The notes under the pieces: model-generated
Databases searched by the model: none
What the model was told of the DNA's origin: nothing
What the model saw: the letters and a program-made list of their open reading frames with translations, nothing else
Position numbers and translations under genes: made by a program
Shown here: positions 43,995-52,648 of the stretch, one piece after another
Position numbering within the stretch: the stretch's first letter is position 1
How the letters are laid out: the number at the start of each line of letters is the position of its first letter
Assembly (NCBI GenBank): GCA_964539925.1
Contig: CAZILB010000002.1
Location: 7,685-71,684 of the forward strand
Source of the DNA: DP-20 sp964539925
GTDB lineage: Bacteria > Desulfobacterota > Binatia > UBA9968
DNA length: 64,000 nucleotides
Direction of reading: 5' to 3'

Positions 43995-44264
43995 TTGTCC
44001 AAAGGAAAACATGCGCCCGAGCGCACCTGCCTGGGGTGCGGCGCGCGGGAGAAACAGGCCATCATGATTCGTTTAACCGCCACAAGCGACGGGGGCGTGA
44101 TAATGGAGCCGATCCAGGGGCGCGGGGGCTACCTGCACAGGCGCGAGGATTGTTGGAAGATGTTTATCAACCGAAAGAGCCATTTCAGAGCTTTTCGCAG
44201 GGAGACCAGCAGGACCGCCAGGGAAACGCTGGTGCGGCAACTCAAGGCTCGATACGGGGAGTAA
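43995..44264 (+). CDS. YlxR family RNA-binding protein (DUF448)
   Basis: An 89-residue YlxR protein with RTCLGCGAREKQAIMIRLT, the family's Cys-x2-Cys hallmark, and GRGGYLHRREDCWKMFINRKSHFRAF. It is the usual gene between nusA and infB. The start is a TTG (43995), the only in-frame choice before RTCLGCG that keeps the domain complete. It has been linked to control of the rnpB promoter in Bacillus, but the role here is unknown. Confidence 0.92.
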   Translation: MSKGKHAPERTCLGCGAREKQAIMIRLTATSDGGVIMEPIQGRGGYLHRREDCWKMFINRKSHFRAFRRETSRTARETLVRQLKARYGE

Positions 44265-44270
44265 GACGAG

Positions 44271-47030
44271 ATGGGAAAGACGAGAGTCCATCTACTCGCA
44301 AAAGAATTGGGCGTCGAGACTAAGGACCTGATCGCTCAGCTAGACAAGCTGGGGTTGCGCGGCCGCAAGGCGCAGAGCGCCCTGGAAGACGATGAGGTCG
44401 CAAGGGTGCGCACCGCGTTGACCGCACAGGAAAAGCCGCAGGTGCATGTCGGTGAAGAAAAAGTGATCGCCGAACGCCTTGTCAAGACGGAAGACGAGAC
44501 CCACAGCGCCTCTGAGGCGCGCGAAACCGTGGTCGAGCGCCGGGTGCGGGCCAATGTGATTCGCCGTCGCGTCAGCCGGATTGAAGTCCCGCAAACCGAA
44601 AAGCAGGACGAGATCGAGATCCCGGTGCAAAGGCCGGCTGCACCCAAGGGCTTATCAGACGATGAAGCCGCTATAGCTGCCGTCGCCCCGCTAGAGCCTG
44701 CGCCAGCGGAACCCGCCCCCCTTCCTGAAGTCGAGTTCACTGAAGAAGCCGGGCCGGCGCAAAAACATGCCGCAGAGCCAGCGCCGACGGAAGAATCTGC
44801 CGCGGTCCATATGCCGCCATCGCCTGCCCCTGCGCGCCCCGAACCGCAAGCGTCGGTCGCAGCCGATGTGGCGCCGTCGCCGGTTCAGGCGGAAGCGCCC
44901 AGAGGCGGCGCCCGCATTCTCGGGCGTATCGACCTCAAGCAGACCTTGCGCGTCGAACCCGCCCCGACACCAGTATTGCGCAAACCGGCTCCGGGACCGG
45001 CCGGGGCGAGACCCGCAGACGCTGGCGTACGCCCAGCGGACGGCGCAGCCGCCCCTTCCGGCGAGGACAAGCCGAAAGCCGGTCGCCATAAAAAGCGTGT
45101 CGTCAAGAAACAGGACGTGCTGGAGTTTAGAGAAAAAGAGCTGCGCGGCGGCCGCGTTCCCAAAAAGAAACGCGTGCTACCGGGCAAGGAAATTCGTAAG
45201 ACCGAAATCACCGTCCCGAAGGCAAGCAAACGGGTGATCAAGATTTCCGAGGTCATTACCGTCGGCGACCTGTCGCGGGAGATGGGCGTGAAGGCCGGCG
45301 AAGTAATCAAAAAACTGATGGGTATGGGCATGATGGCGACCATCAACCAGGTGCTCGACGCCGATACGGCAACTTTGATCGCATCGGAATTCGACCATCA
45401 GGTCGAAAACGTGGCCTTTGACGTCGAAAGCGCCCTCGAGTTGGAGCACCACGTCGAAGAGGATCCCGCCGCGCTGACAACGCGCCCGCCGGTGGTCACG
45501 ATCATGGGCCACGTCGATCACGGCAAGACCTCGCTTCTGGATGCCATTCGCAGCACCCACGTCACCGCCCAGGAACCTGGCGGTATCACCCAGCATATCG
45601 GTGCCTATCACGTGCAAGTGGACGGGCGCAGCGTGACCTTCTTGGATACCCCGGGCCATGAAGCCTTCACGGCCATGCGCGCCCGCGGCGCCAAAGTCAC
45701 TGACATCGTCGTGCTCGTGGTCGCCGCCGATGACGGCGTGATGCCGCAGACGGTAGAAGCGATCAATCACGCACGGGCTGCCGACGTGCCGATTCTCGTG
45801 GCCGTGAACAAAATCGATCTGCCTAACGCCAATCTGGAAAAGGTGAAAAGAGAATTGTCGGAATACGGCCTGGCCGCGGAAGACTGGGGTGGGGATACGG
45901 TATATGCGCCGGTTTCCGCCAAGACCGGCGAAGGCATTCAACACCTGTTGGAGATGCTGCTGCTCCAGGCCGACATCCTGGAAGTCGAAGCCAACCCCCA
46001 AAAGCTCGCCCGTGGCGCAATCATTGAAGCCAAACTGGACCGTGGCCGCGGTCCTGTAGCCACGGTGCTCGTGCAGGAAGGGACGCTGCGCGTCGGCGAT
46101 GCCTTCGTGTGCGGCGTGTTTCACGGCAAAGTCCGAGCGATGATCGACGATCATGGCCGCAAGGTCGAAGCTGCGCCGCCTTCGTTCCCGGTCGAGATTC
46201 TAGGCCTGCAGGGCGTGCCACAGGCTGGCGACTCTTTCGTTGCCGTAGCCGACGAGGCCAAGGCGCGGCAAGTGGCCGACTATCGCCAGAGCAAGCAGCG
46301 CGAGAGCGAACTGGTAAAATCGAGCAAGGTGTCGCTCGAAGAACTTTACGATCAGATTAAAACCGGCGACGTTAAGGAACTGCGCGTGGTCCTCAAGGCG
46401 GACGTTCAAGGATCCGTTGAAGCGGTTTCCGATGCGCTCGGGCGCTTGTCCACCGGCGAAGTCAAACTCAAAGTCATCCACGGCTCGGTGGGCGGTATCA
46501 CCGAGAGCGATATCTTGCTCGCGGCGGCCTCCAACGCCATCGTCATCGGCTTTAACGTGCGGCCGGAATCGAAGGGTGCGGCACTCGCGGCCCGAGAGGG
46601 CGTCGAGGTGCGCTTGTACACGATCATATACGAAGCCGTGGCGGACGTCCGAGCGGCGATGGAAGGCCTGCTCGAGCCGACATTCCGCGAGCAAATCCAA
46701 GGTCGGGTCGATGTCCGGCAGATTTTCAATATCGCCGGGGTCGGCACGATTGCCGGTTGCCACGTCACCGAAGGAAAAGTCGCGCGCGGCAACTCGGTAC
46801 GCCTGCTGCGCGACCAAGTGGTGGTGCACGAGGGCAAGCTCGCCAGCTTGAAACGCTTTAAAGACGACGTGCGCGAAGTCGCCGCCGGCTATGAATGCGG
46901 TCTCTCGCTGGAAGGCTATCAGGATCTCAAGCAGGGCGATGTGATCGAAGCCTTTGAGCGCATTCCCGTGATCCGCCGCATCACCCCGGCGCAACCGGGA
47001 CGCGAAGCCTCGCGCGCAAGCGGCGTCTAG
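44271..47030 (+). CDS. infB: Translation initiation factor IF-2
   Basis: IF-2 is the GTPase that places fMet-tRNA on the ribosome. The 919-residue protein has an N-terminal IF2_N domain (VHLLAKELGVETKDLIAQL), a long linker rich in Pro, Ala and Glu, a second IF2_N motif near residue 330, and the G domain from about residue 412 with GHVDHGKTS, DTPGHEAF, NKID, followed by the beta-barrel domains and DVRQIFNIAGVGTIAGC. The 919-residue length is normal for large-linker IF-2. It has a GGGGAG ribosome site. Confidence 0.97.
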   Translation: MGKTRVHLLAKELGVETKDLIAQLDKLGLRGRKAQSALEDDEVARVRTALTAQEKPQVHVGEEKVIAERLVKTEDETHSASEARETVVERRVRANVIRRRVSRIEVPQTEKQDEIEIPVQRPAAPKGLSDDEAAIAAVAPLEPAPAEPAPLPEVEFTEEAGPAQKHAAEPAPTEESAAVHMPPSPAPARPEPQASVAADVAPSPVQAEAPRGGARILGRIDLKQTLRVEPAPTPVLRKPAPGPAGARPADAGVRPADGAAAPSGEDKPKAGRHKKRVVKKQDVLEFREKELRGGRVPKKKRVLPGKEIRKTEITVPKASKRVIKISEVITVGDLSREMGVKAGEVIKKLMGMGMMATINQVLDADTATLIASEFDHQVENVAFDVESALELEHHVEEDPAALTTRPPVVTIMGHVDHGKTSLLDAIRSTHVTAQEPGGITQHIGAYHVQVDGRSVTFLDTPGHEAFTAMRARGAKVTDIVVLVVAADDGVMPQTVEAINHARAADVPILVAVNKIDLPNANLEKVKRELSEYGLAAEDWGGDTVYAPVSAKTGEGIQHLLEMLLLQADILEVEANPQKLARGAIIEAKLDRGRGPVATVLVQEGTLRVGDAFVCGVFHGKVRAMIDDHGRKVEAAPPSFPVEILGLQGVPQAGDSFVAVADEAKARQVADYRQSKQRESELVKSSKVSLEELYDQIKTGDVKELRVVLKADVQGSVEAVSDALGRLSTGEVKLKVIHGSVGGITESDILLAAASNAIVIGFNVRPESKGAALAAREGVEVRLYTIIYEAVADVRAAMEGLLEPTFREQIQGRVDVRQIFNIAGVGTIAGCHVTEGKVARGNSVRLLRDQVVVHEGKLASLKRFKDDVREVAAGYECGLSLEGYQDLKQGDVIEAFERIPVIRRITPAQPGREASRASGV

Positions 47031-47067
47031 GCAGACGACGAAGCCGCTCCAACCTCAACCTGCCAAC

Positions 47068-47355
47068 ATGGTAGTGGGAGTCCTAAAACTCAAACTGCTG
47101 ATTCCCGAAAATCACTCGCTCAAGGGCAAGCGGGGAGTTCTCAAACGGATTCAGGCACGGGTCGCCGATCAATTTAATGTTTCGGTGACCGAGTGCGGCG
47201 ACCAGGATCTATGGCAAAGCGCCGTGCTGGGCTTCGCGGCGGCGGGAACCAGCCGCCCCGTAGTGGAGGCGACGCTGCACAAGGTCGTCGATTTTATCGA
47301 AGCCTTGGGGCTCGCCGACCTAGGTGAATCCGGGTCGGAGTTTTTCCATTGCTGA
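47068..47355 (+). CDS. DUF503 family protein (YlxP-like)
   Basis: A 95-residue protein with the family motifs KLKLLIPENHSLKGKRGVLKRI and NVSVTECGDQDLWQSAVLGFA. It is regularly placed between infB and rbfA, as here, in Firmicutes and former Deltaproteobacteria. Its role is unknown, with a link to ribosome maturation suggested by the operon. Confidence 0.92.
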   Translation: MVVGVLKLKLLIPENHSLKGKRGVLKRIQARVADQFNVSVTECGDQDLWQSAVLGFAAAGTSRPVVEATLHKVVDFIEALGLADLGESGSEFFHC

Positions 47356-47397
47356 GAGCCGTGGTTTACAGCGGCGGATGTCGCTCTGCCTGCTTCT

Positions 47398-47739
47398 ATG
47401 GAATATCAACGTTCAGATCGTGTCGGCGACCAGCTCTTGCGGGTGATTTCGGAGCTACTGCGAAAGGACATCCGCGACCCGCGCGTGCGCGCGGTCGTTT
47501 TTACGCGCGTCATGGTCAGCAAGGATCTGCGTCACGCACGGGTCTATTTTAATCTCCTCGACAGCACCGACGGCGGCGACAGTGCCCTCGCGGGTCTTAA
47601 AAGCGCCACCGGTTTCATTCGCTCGAGGCTCGGCAAAGAACTCAGCCTGCGCTTTGTACCTGCCATTGAATTTACCTATGACGACAGCGAGGATGAAGCG
47701 CGGCGGATCGACGCGCTGCTAAAACAGCTTAAACCGTAG
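47398..47739 (+). CDS. rbfA: 30S ribosome-binding factor RbfA
   Basis: RbfA helps mature the 16S rRNA 5' end. The 113-residue protein has RSDRVGDQLLRVISELL, RDPRVRAVVFTRVMVSKDLRHARVY and the KH-fold end LRFVPAIEFTYDDSEDEARRID. It starts with ATG 47398. It lies between DUF503 and truB in the standard operon. Confidence 0.95.
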   Translation: MEYQRSDRVGDQLLRVISELLRKDIRDPRVRAVVFTRVMVSKDLRHARVYFNLLDSTDGGDSALAGLKSATGFIRSRLGKELSLRFVPAIEFTYDDSEDEARRIDALLKQLKP

Positions 47740-47799
47740 TCAGCCTCGTTGGGATCTCTCTCGGCGGCTTTGGCCCATTATTCCCGAAATGTCACGACC

Positions 47800-48705
47800 A
47801 TGACCACGACACGAAGCGGGGTTTTGCTTATCGATAAGCCGGAAGGTCCATCGTCGGCCCAAGTGGTGGGTCGGGTGAAGCGATTGCTGGGCGCAAAAAA
47901 AATCGGCCATCTTGGCACTCTGGATCCTTTTGCTTCGGGCTTGCTTCTCCTCGGCGTCAATGAGGGGACGAAGGTCGCCGATATTTTTCTGGCCGGGACT
48001 AAATGCTACCGCGGCGTGATGCGATTGGGGGTGCAAACCGACTCGCAAGACGCCACCGGCAAGGTGGTGGAGGAACGGCCGGTGCCGCCGATCGGCGCGG
48101 CCCAGTTGCAGGCGTTGGAACAACAGTTTACCGGCTCGCTCCAGCAGGTGCCGCCGATGTTTTCGGCGCTGAAAAAGGACGGCGTGCGGCTTTACCGTCT
48201 GGCGCGCCAAGGCAAAGAAGTGCCGCGGGAGCCACGATCGATAACCATCTCGACGCTAACCTTGCGCCGCTGCGGCGCTCATGACATTGAGTTCGACGTC
48301 GCCTGTTCGCGCGGCACCTATGTCCGTACTTTGGCGGCCGATATGGGCCGGCATCTCGGCTGCGGCGCTCATCTTAGCTCCTTGCGGCGCACGGCCTGCG
48401 GCGCACTCACCATCGAGCAAGCCGTGACGCTGGAGGAGTTGGAAAAGCGCTGTGAAAAAGCGTCGGGGCTTATGCTGTCCCTGGCCGCGGCGTTGGCGCA
48501 CCTGCGCGCCGTTCGATGGCCCAGCCGCACGCTGGCCCGTCTACGGCTTGGACAGCAAGAATTGCTCGGACAAATCGGCGATGCACAACCCGGCGAGCGC
48601 TTGATTCGCGTCCTCGATCAGCGTGGCCAGTTGGCCGCCCTGGCGGAGTGGACCGACCAGCCGCCCCGCGGGCGATGGCGCCTGCTGCGGGTGTTCCAGG
48701 AATAA
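47800..48705 (+). CDS. truB: tRNA pseudouridine synthase B
   Basis: TruB makes pseudouridine-55 in the T-loop of tRNAs. The 301-residue protein has the catalytic Asp42 in GHLGTLDPFASGLL, followed by LQALEQQFTGSLQQVPPMFSALK and the RGTYVRTLAADMG element that positions the loop. A TTG at 47749 is in frame but lacks support. It is the last gene of the operon; rpsO is not next to it. Its C-terminal PUA-like part ends at GRWRLLRVFQE. Confidence 0.95.
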   Translation: MTTTRSGVLLIDKPEGPSSAQVVGRVKRLLGAKKIGHLGTLDPFASGLLLLGVNEGTKVADIFLAGTKCYRGVMRLGVQTDSQDATGKVVEERPVPPIGAAQLQALEQQFTGSLQQVPPMFSALKKDGVRLYRLARQGKEVPREPRSITISTLTLRRCGAHDIEFDVACSRGTYVRTLAADMGRHLGCGAHLSSLRRTACGALTIEQAVTLEELEKRCEKASGLMLSLAAALAHLRAVRWPSRTLARLRLGQQELLGQIGDAQPGERLIRVLDQRGQLAALAEWTDQPPRGRWRLLRVFQE

Positions 48706-48714
48706 CGCAAATTA

Positions 48715-48743
48715 TTGACATCGCCGTTCCCTATCGGATAGGT
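48715..48743 (+). promoter_or_regulatory. Candidate promoter before pckG
   Basis: TTGACA (48715-48720) is followed after 17-18 bases by ATAGGT/TAGGTT, a poor -10. It lies 10 bases after the truB stop and about 130 bp before the pckG ATG. A second, unlisted signal nearer the gene cannot be ruled out. Confidence 0.35.
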
Positions 48744-48869
48744 TTAAAGATCAAACGGTTAATTTTCGAAAACTTCAAGATATCGCCGTTGTTCGATTTC
48801 GCCAGTCATCCCAGAGGCGGAGCGTCACGGAGAATTTGCTAGATAGTCGGAAAGGAATATTGTTAGCTC

Positions 48870-50642
48870 ATGAGTAGTCAAACAGGCTCGGTCCCGGAAA
48901 ACACACAGGTCCACAAATGGGTCAAAGAGATCGCCGCCATGTGCCAACCGGAAAGCGTTTACTGGTGCGACGGCTCGGAAGAGGAAAAAGAACGGTTGAC
49001 GCAAGTCGCGGTGCAAACCGGTGATCTGATGCCGCTCAATCAAAAGGAACTCCCTGGCTGCTACCTGCACCGCAGCGCGATCAACGACGTGGCGCGCACG
49101 GAAAACCTCACTTTCGTCTGCACCGAACGGCAAGAAGATGCGGGGCCGAATAACAACTGGATGGCGCCGGCGGAATCCTACGAACGGCTGTCAAAAATCT
49201 TTGCCGGCGCCATGCGCGGGCGGACCCTATACGTCATTCCTTTCTTGATGGGGCCGCAGGGGTCGTCGTTTAGCAAAGTCGGCATTCAGGTCACCGACAG
49301 CGTCTATGTCGTGCTCAATATGCGGCTGATGACGCGCATGGGCCAAGTCGCCCTTGATCACCTGGGCGCATCCGACGATTTTACCCGTTGTCTCCACTCC
49401 AAGGCGGACCTCGACATTGATCGTCGCTTTATTTGCCACTATCCGCAGGACAACACGATCTGGAGCGTCGGCTCCGGCTACGGCGGCAATGCTTTGCTGG
49501 CGAAAAAATGCCTGGCCCTGCGCATCGCCAGCAAACTGGGACAAAAGGAAGGTTGGCTGGCCGAGCATATGTTGATCGTCGGCGTCGAAAATCCCGCCGG
49601 CGAAATCACTTATATCTGCGGCGCCTTTCCGAGCGCCTGCGGCAAGACGAACCTGGCCATGTTGGTGCCCCCCGAAACCATGAAGGGATGGAAAATCCAC
49701 ACCATCGGCGACGATATTTCCTGGCTGCGCGTGGGCGACGACGGGCGGCTATGGGCGATCAATCCCGAAGCCGGGTTCTTCGGCGTCGCCCCCGGCACGG
49801 GTTCAAAGACCAACCCAAATGCCATGGCCACGATCAAAAAAGATACGATTTTTACCAATGTCGCATTGCGCTCGGACGGCACGGTATGGTGGGAGGGGCA
49901 TGATGACCCGACGCCAGCCAATGCCCACGATTGGCGCGGCCGCCCGTGGGACCCTAAAAGCGGTCATCCGGCGGCGCATCCCAACGCCCGCTTTACCGTA
50001 TCCATGAAACAATGTCCGACCTACTCCTCGCAATGGGAAAAGCCCGAGGGCGTGCCGATCAGTGCGATTCTTTTCGGTGCGCGCCGGCAAAAACTGATTC
50101 CGCTCGTTTTCCAGTCGTTTAATTGGCAGCACGGCACTTTCCTGGGGGCCACTCTCGCCTCCGAGACCACCGCCGCGGCCACCGGGGCCGTGGGCGTGGT
50201 GCGCCGCGATCCGATGGCCATGCTGCCATTTTGCGGATACAACATGGGCGACTACTGGGCCCATTGGCTGTCGATGTCGAAGCGCTTGACCAACCCGCCA
50301 AAAATTTTTCGTGTCAACTGGTTCCAACGCAACGATCAGGGCAAGTTTATCTGGCCGGGTTTCGGGGAAAATTTACGTGTCCTGCGCTGGGTTATCGAGC
50401 GCTCCAAAGGCGCGGGTGCCGCACAGGAGACCGCCATCGGCTATGTGCCCAAAGCGTCTGCCCTCAACGGCGACGGCGGCAACGTCTCGAAGTCCGACCT
50501 CGACCAATTGGTCGCCGTCGACCGCGACGGCTGGAAGCACAATCTGAAAAGCCAGGGCGAATACTTCGATACCTTCGGCGACCATTTGCCGGCCGGGATT
50601 AAAGAAGAACACAAAGCATTGGCGATTCGCCTTAAAGGCTAG
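48870..50642 (+). CDS. pckG: Phosphoenolpyruvate carboxykinase (GTP)
   Basis: PEPCK converts oxaloacetate and GTP to PEP and CO2, the first step of gluconeogenesis. The 590-residue protein belongs to the GTP-type family: the P-loop GAFPSACGKTN holds the reactive Cys257, the start YWCDGSEEEKERL is typical, and FPSACGKTN is not the ATP-type kinase motif. It is followed after 16 bp by the split nitrile hydratase genes. A weak promoter candidate lies about 130 bp upstream. Confidence 0.97.
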   Translation: MSSQTGSVPENTQVHKWVKEIAAMCQPESVYWCDGSEEEKERLTQVAVQTGDLMPLNQKELPGCYLHRSAINDVARTENLTFVCTERQEDAGPNNNWMAPAESYERLSKIFAGAMRGRTLYVIPFLMGPQGSSFSKVGIQVTDSVYVVLNMRLMTRMGQVALDHLGASDDFTRCLHSKADLDIDRRFICHYPQDNTIWSVGSGYGGNALLAKKCLALRIASKLGQKEGWLAEHMLIVGVENPAGEITYICGAFPSACGKTNLAMLVPPETMKGWKIHTIGDDISWLRVGDDGRLWAINPEAGFFGVAPGTGSKTNPNAMATIKKDTIFTNVALRSDGTVWWEGHDDPTPANAHDWRGRPWDPKSGHPAAHPNARFTVSMKQCPTYSSQWEKPEGVPISAILFGARRQKLIPLVFQSFNWQHGTFLGATLASETTAAATGAVGVVRRDPMAMLPFCGYNMGDYWAHWLSMSKRLTNPPKIFRVNWFQRNDQGKFIWPGFGENLRVLRWVIERSKGAGAAQETAIGYVPKASALNGDGGNVSKSDLDQLVAVDRDGWKHNLKSQGEYFDTFGDHLPAGIKEEHKALAIRLKG

Positions 50643-50658
50643 GCACGGAGGTAGGATT

Positions 50659-50970
50659 ATGGCGCGCGGACATCACGATGTCGGCGGTCTCCCCGGAGCG
50701 GGGCAGATCGATCAAACGCAACATCAGCTTTCCGATTGGGAGATTCTTGCCGACGCCGTCAACCAGGCACTCGGCGCTCGCGGCATCAAGCGCACCGACG
50801 AAATGCGCCGGGCCCGCGAAGAAATGGACTCCGCAGCCTACCGCGATATGAGTTATTATGAGCGCTGGATTGCCAGCATCGAGACTATCCTGATTGAAAA
50901 GAACATCCTGACCAGGGAAGAGATCGACCGCAGGCTCGCCGAATTCGAATCCAAGTGGGGCGAGCCGTGA
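50659..50970 (+). CDS. Nitrile hydratase beta subunit, N-terminal half (or thiocyanate hydrolase beta-like)
   Basis: A 103-residue protein matching only the N-terminal half of the beta chain of nitrile hydratase: GHHDVGGLPGAGQI at the start and AAYRDMSYYERWIASIETILIEK at residues about 62-90, which contains the conserved helix that packs on the alpha chain. In ordinary nitrile hydratases this is fused to the SH3-like half; here the next gene carries that half and overlaps by 4 bases. The same split occurs in thiocyanate hydrolase (ScnB). Start and stop are well defined. Confidence 0.85.
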   Translation: MARGHHDVGGLPGAGQIDQTQHQLSDWEILADAVNQALGARGIKRTDEMRRAREEMDSAAYRDMSYYERWIASIETILIEKNILTREEIDRRLAEFESKWGEP

Positions 50971-51293
50971 GCCCGGCCGGCGTTAAATTCAAACCGGGCG
51001 ACCGGGTGAGAGTCAAGTTCGAGGACCGCCCGGGCCACATCCGCACGCCCTGGTACATTCGCGGCAAGTCCGGATGGATCGAGCGGGTGTACGGCGAGTT
51101 CTTAAACCCCGAGGAACTGGCTTACGGCCGCGACGGGCTGCCCAAGAGGACGCTTTACCTTGTTGCTTTTCATCAGAGCGATGTTTGGGGGCCAACGGCG
51201 GCATCGAACGATAAAGTTCTCGTCGACATCTATGAGCACTGGCTTGATCCCGTCGATGCAAAAGGAGACCGAGATGAACGACCCATTAACTGA
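50967..51293 (+). CDS. Nitrile hydratase beta subunit, C-terminal SH3-like half (or thiocyanate hydrolase alpha-like)
   Basis: A 108-residue SH3-like protein: VKFKPGDRVRVKFEDRPGHIRTPWY contains the barrel's first strands, then RGKSGWIERVYGEFLNPEELAYG and LYLVAFHQSDVWG, all found in the C-terminal part of nitrile hydratase beta. It starts with GTG 50967, overlapping the previous stop (GTGA). It overlaps the start of the alpha gene by 20 bases, so the three chains are made together. A protein encoded this way corresponds to ScnA in thiocyanate hydrolase. Confidence 0.85.
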   Translation: MSPAGVKFKPGDRVRVKFEDRPGHIRTPWYIRGKSGWIERVYGEFLNPEELAYGRDGLPKRTLYLVAFHQSDVWGPTAASNDKVLVDIYEHWLDPVDAKGDRDERPIN

Positions 51294-51900
51294 ATCTCAC
51301 GGCCACGATCATCCCAGGCATGAGTTGAGTCACTTTGCCAAGCGGATTTACGCGATCCGCGACCTGCTCGTCGAAAAGGGCGTCATTAGCGAAAAGGACA
51401 TCCAATGCCAGATCGAATACCAGGAGGCGCGCTCGCCGGCCAACGGCGCCAAACTGGTCGCGCGCGCCTGGGTCGATGGGGCTTTCAAAAAGCGCCTTAT
51501 CGACGATCCGAAGGCAGCCTGCTCCGAAATGGGCATCGACGCCACCGCGATCAACGAATTCGTAGTTCTAGAGAACACGGAAAAGCTTCGCCACATGGTG
51601 GTTTGCACTTTGTGTTCCTGCTACCCTCGCCCGATCCTGGGACGCCCGCCCGACTGGTATAAAAGCTTCAACTATCGCCAGCGTGCGGTCGTCGATCCGC
51701 GCGGCGTCATGCGCGAGTTCGGACTCGATCTGTCCGGCGGCGTGGAAGTGCGGGTGCATGACAGTACCGCCGATATCCGATACTTGGTCTTGCCGCTTCG
51801 CCCCAAGGGCACAGAGGGTTGGAGCGAAGCGGATCTGGCCAAACTCGTGACCCGCGACAGCATGATCGGTGTCACGGACCCTTTATCTGAACTCCCTTGA
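51274..51900 (+). CDS. Nitrile hydratase alpha subunit / thiocyanate hydrolase gamma-like (cobalt-type site)
   Basis: This 208-residue protein has the metal-binding motif CTLCSC with Cys111, Cys114 and Cys116, in VVCTLCSCYPRP. Thr at the second position marks the cobalt type, since iron-type enzymes have CSLCSC. DPRGVMREFGL and YKSFNYRQRAVVDP are typical alpha-chain elements. With the two split beta genes it gives the three-chain set of thiocyanate hydrolase or a rare split nitrile hydratase. ATG 51274 has AAAGGAG upstream. No known activator or amidase is adjacent. Confidence 0.9.
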   Translation: MNDPLTESHGHDHPRHELSHFAKRIYAIRDLLVEKGVISEKDIQCQIEYQEARSPANGAKLVARAWVDGAFKKRLIDDPKAACSEMGIDATAINEFVVLENTEKLRHMVVCTLCSCYPRPILGRPPDWYKSFNYRQRAVVDPRGVMREFGLDLSGGVEVRVHDSTADIRYLVLPLRPKGTEGWSEADLAKLVTRDSMIGVTDPLSELP

Positions 51901-52068
51901 TCGCTCCCGGAAGTTTCCAAACTTGCTTTAGCTTCTTTGTTTGCGGTTGAGGCCTCTGCCCTTTGCCGCAATCCGCTGAATCCGTTCAACTTTTCGATTG
52001 ATTTTTTTCGGCCCTGCTCGTACCATTGCGATTCCAGTCATACGCTCGATGGGATCAGCGACGGCCGC

Positions 52069-52575
52069 ATGAACCGCCCTTCAAAAATTGGATATCACGC
52101 TTCGTCTCGGATGAAACACGCCGTCGCCCTGCGCGCCATTGGACAGGACTTTGACAGGCGCAATTTGAAATCCTTCGATATTCAGTGCGAAGGGAACGAA
52201 TATTTCGCGCAATGCGGCTACCAGGATCCGCCTTCCGAGATGCCGGTCTCAATTCACTACACTTTGAAAGACCTTGAAGACCTGGATGAAACCGGCGTGG
52301 AGTACCGCGGTAATACTTCATCCTCCAAGGATTTTTTCGATCAAATTCAGATACTGCGCACCCTCGGCGGCTATATAGACAAAATTGAGGGGGATTTAAT
52401 CCGCATTACCAATAATCAGCCTTTTGGCGCTGAGTCCGGATTTAAGATCGAATATTTCGATGCGGACGGCGAGCGCGTGATCGAGGAGCGAACCAGCCAG
52501 GCAGTCTACGACATGTGCGTCGCGATGTATAAACAAAGAGGGCGACTTACCGGCACCGGGGACCGAATTCGATAG
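52069..52575 (+). CDS. Uncharacterised protein
   Basis: I do not recognise this 168-residue protein. It is acidic and soluble, with no signal peptide or membrane segment. Visible blocks are KSFDIQCEGNEYFAQCGYQDP, with two Cys, a LKDLEDLDETG helix, and FFDQIQILRTLGGYIDKIEGDLIRITN, then FKIEYFDADGERVIEERT. The start is uncertain: ATG 52069 is used, ATG 52111 would also work, and the frame is open upstream to 51937. It follows the hydratase genes by about 170 bp and precedes the J-domain gene by 73 bp. Confidence 0.6.
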   Translation: MNRPSKIGYHASSRMKHAVALRAIGQDFDRRNLKSFDIQCEGNEYFAQCGYQDPPSEMPVSIHYTLKDLEDLDETGVEYRGNTSSSKDFFDQIQILRTLGGYIDKIEGDLIRITNNQPFGAESGFKIEYFDADGERVIEERTSQAVYDMCVAMYKQRGRLTGTGDRIR

Positions 52576-52648
52576 CGTTGCTCTCGGCTCCTTGAATGGC
52601 CGTACAGGGCTCGCCCGGTTATCGCTCCTATACACAGGGTTCAAGAAT

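Noticed and set aside
45177..46154. 325-codon open frame opposite infB
   Set aside because: IF-2 G-domain motifs on the plus strand are unambiguous; the minus frame shows no domain.
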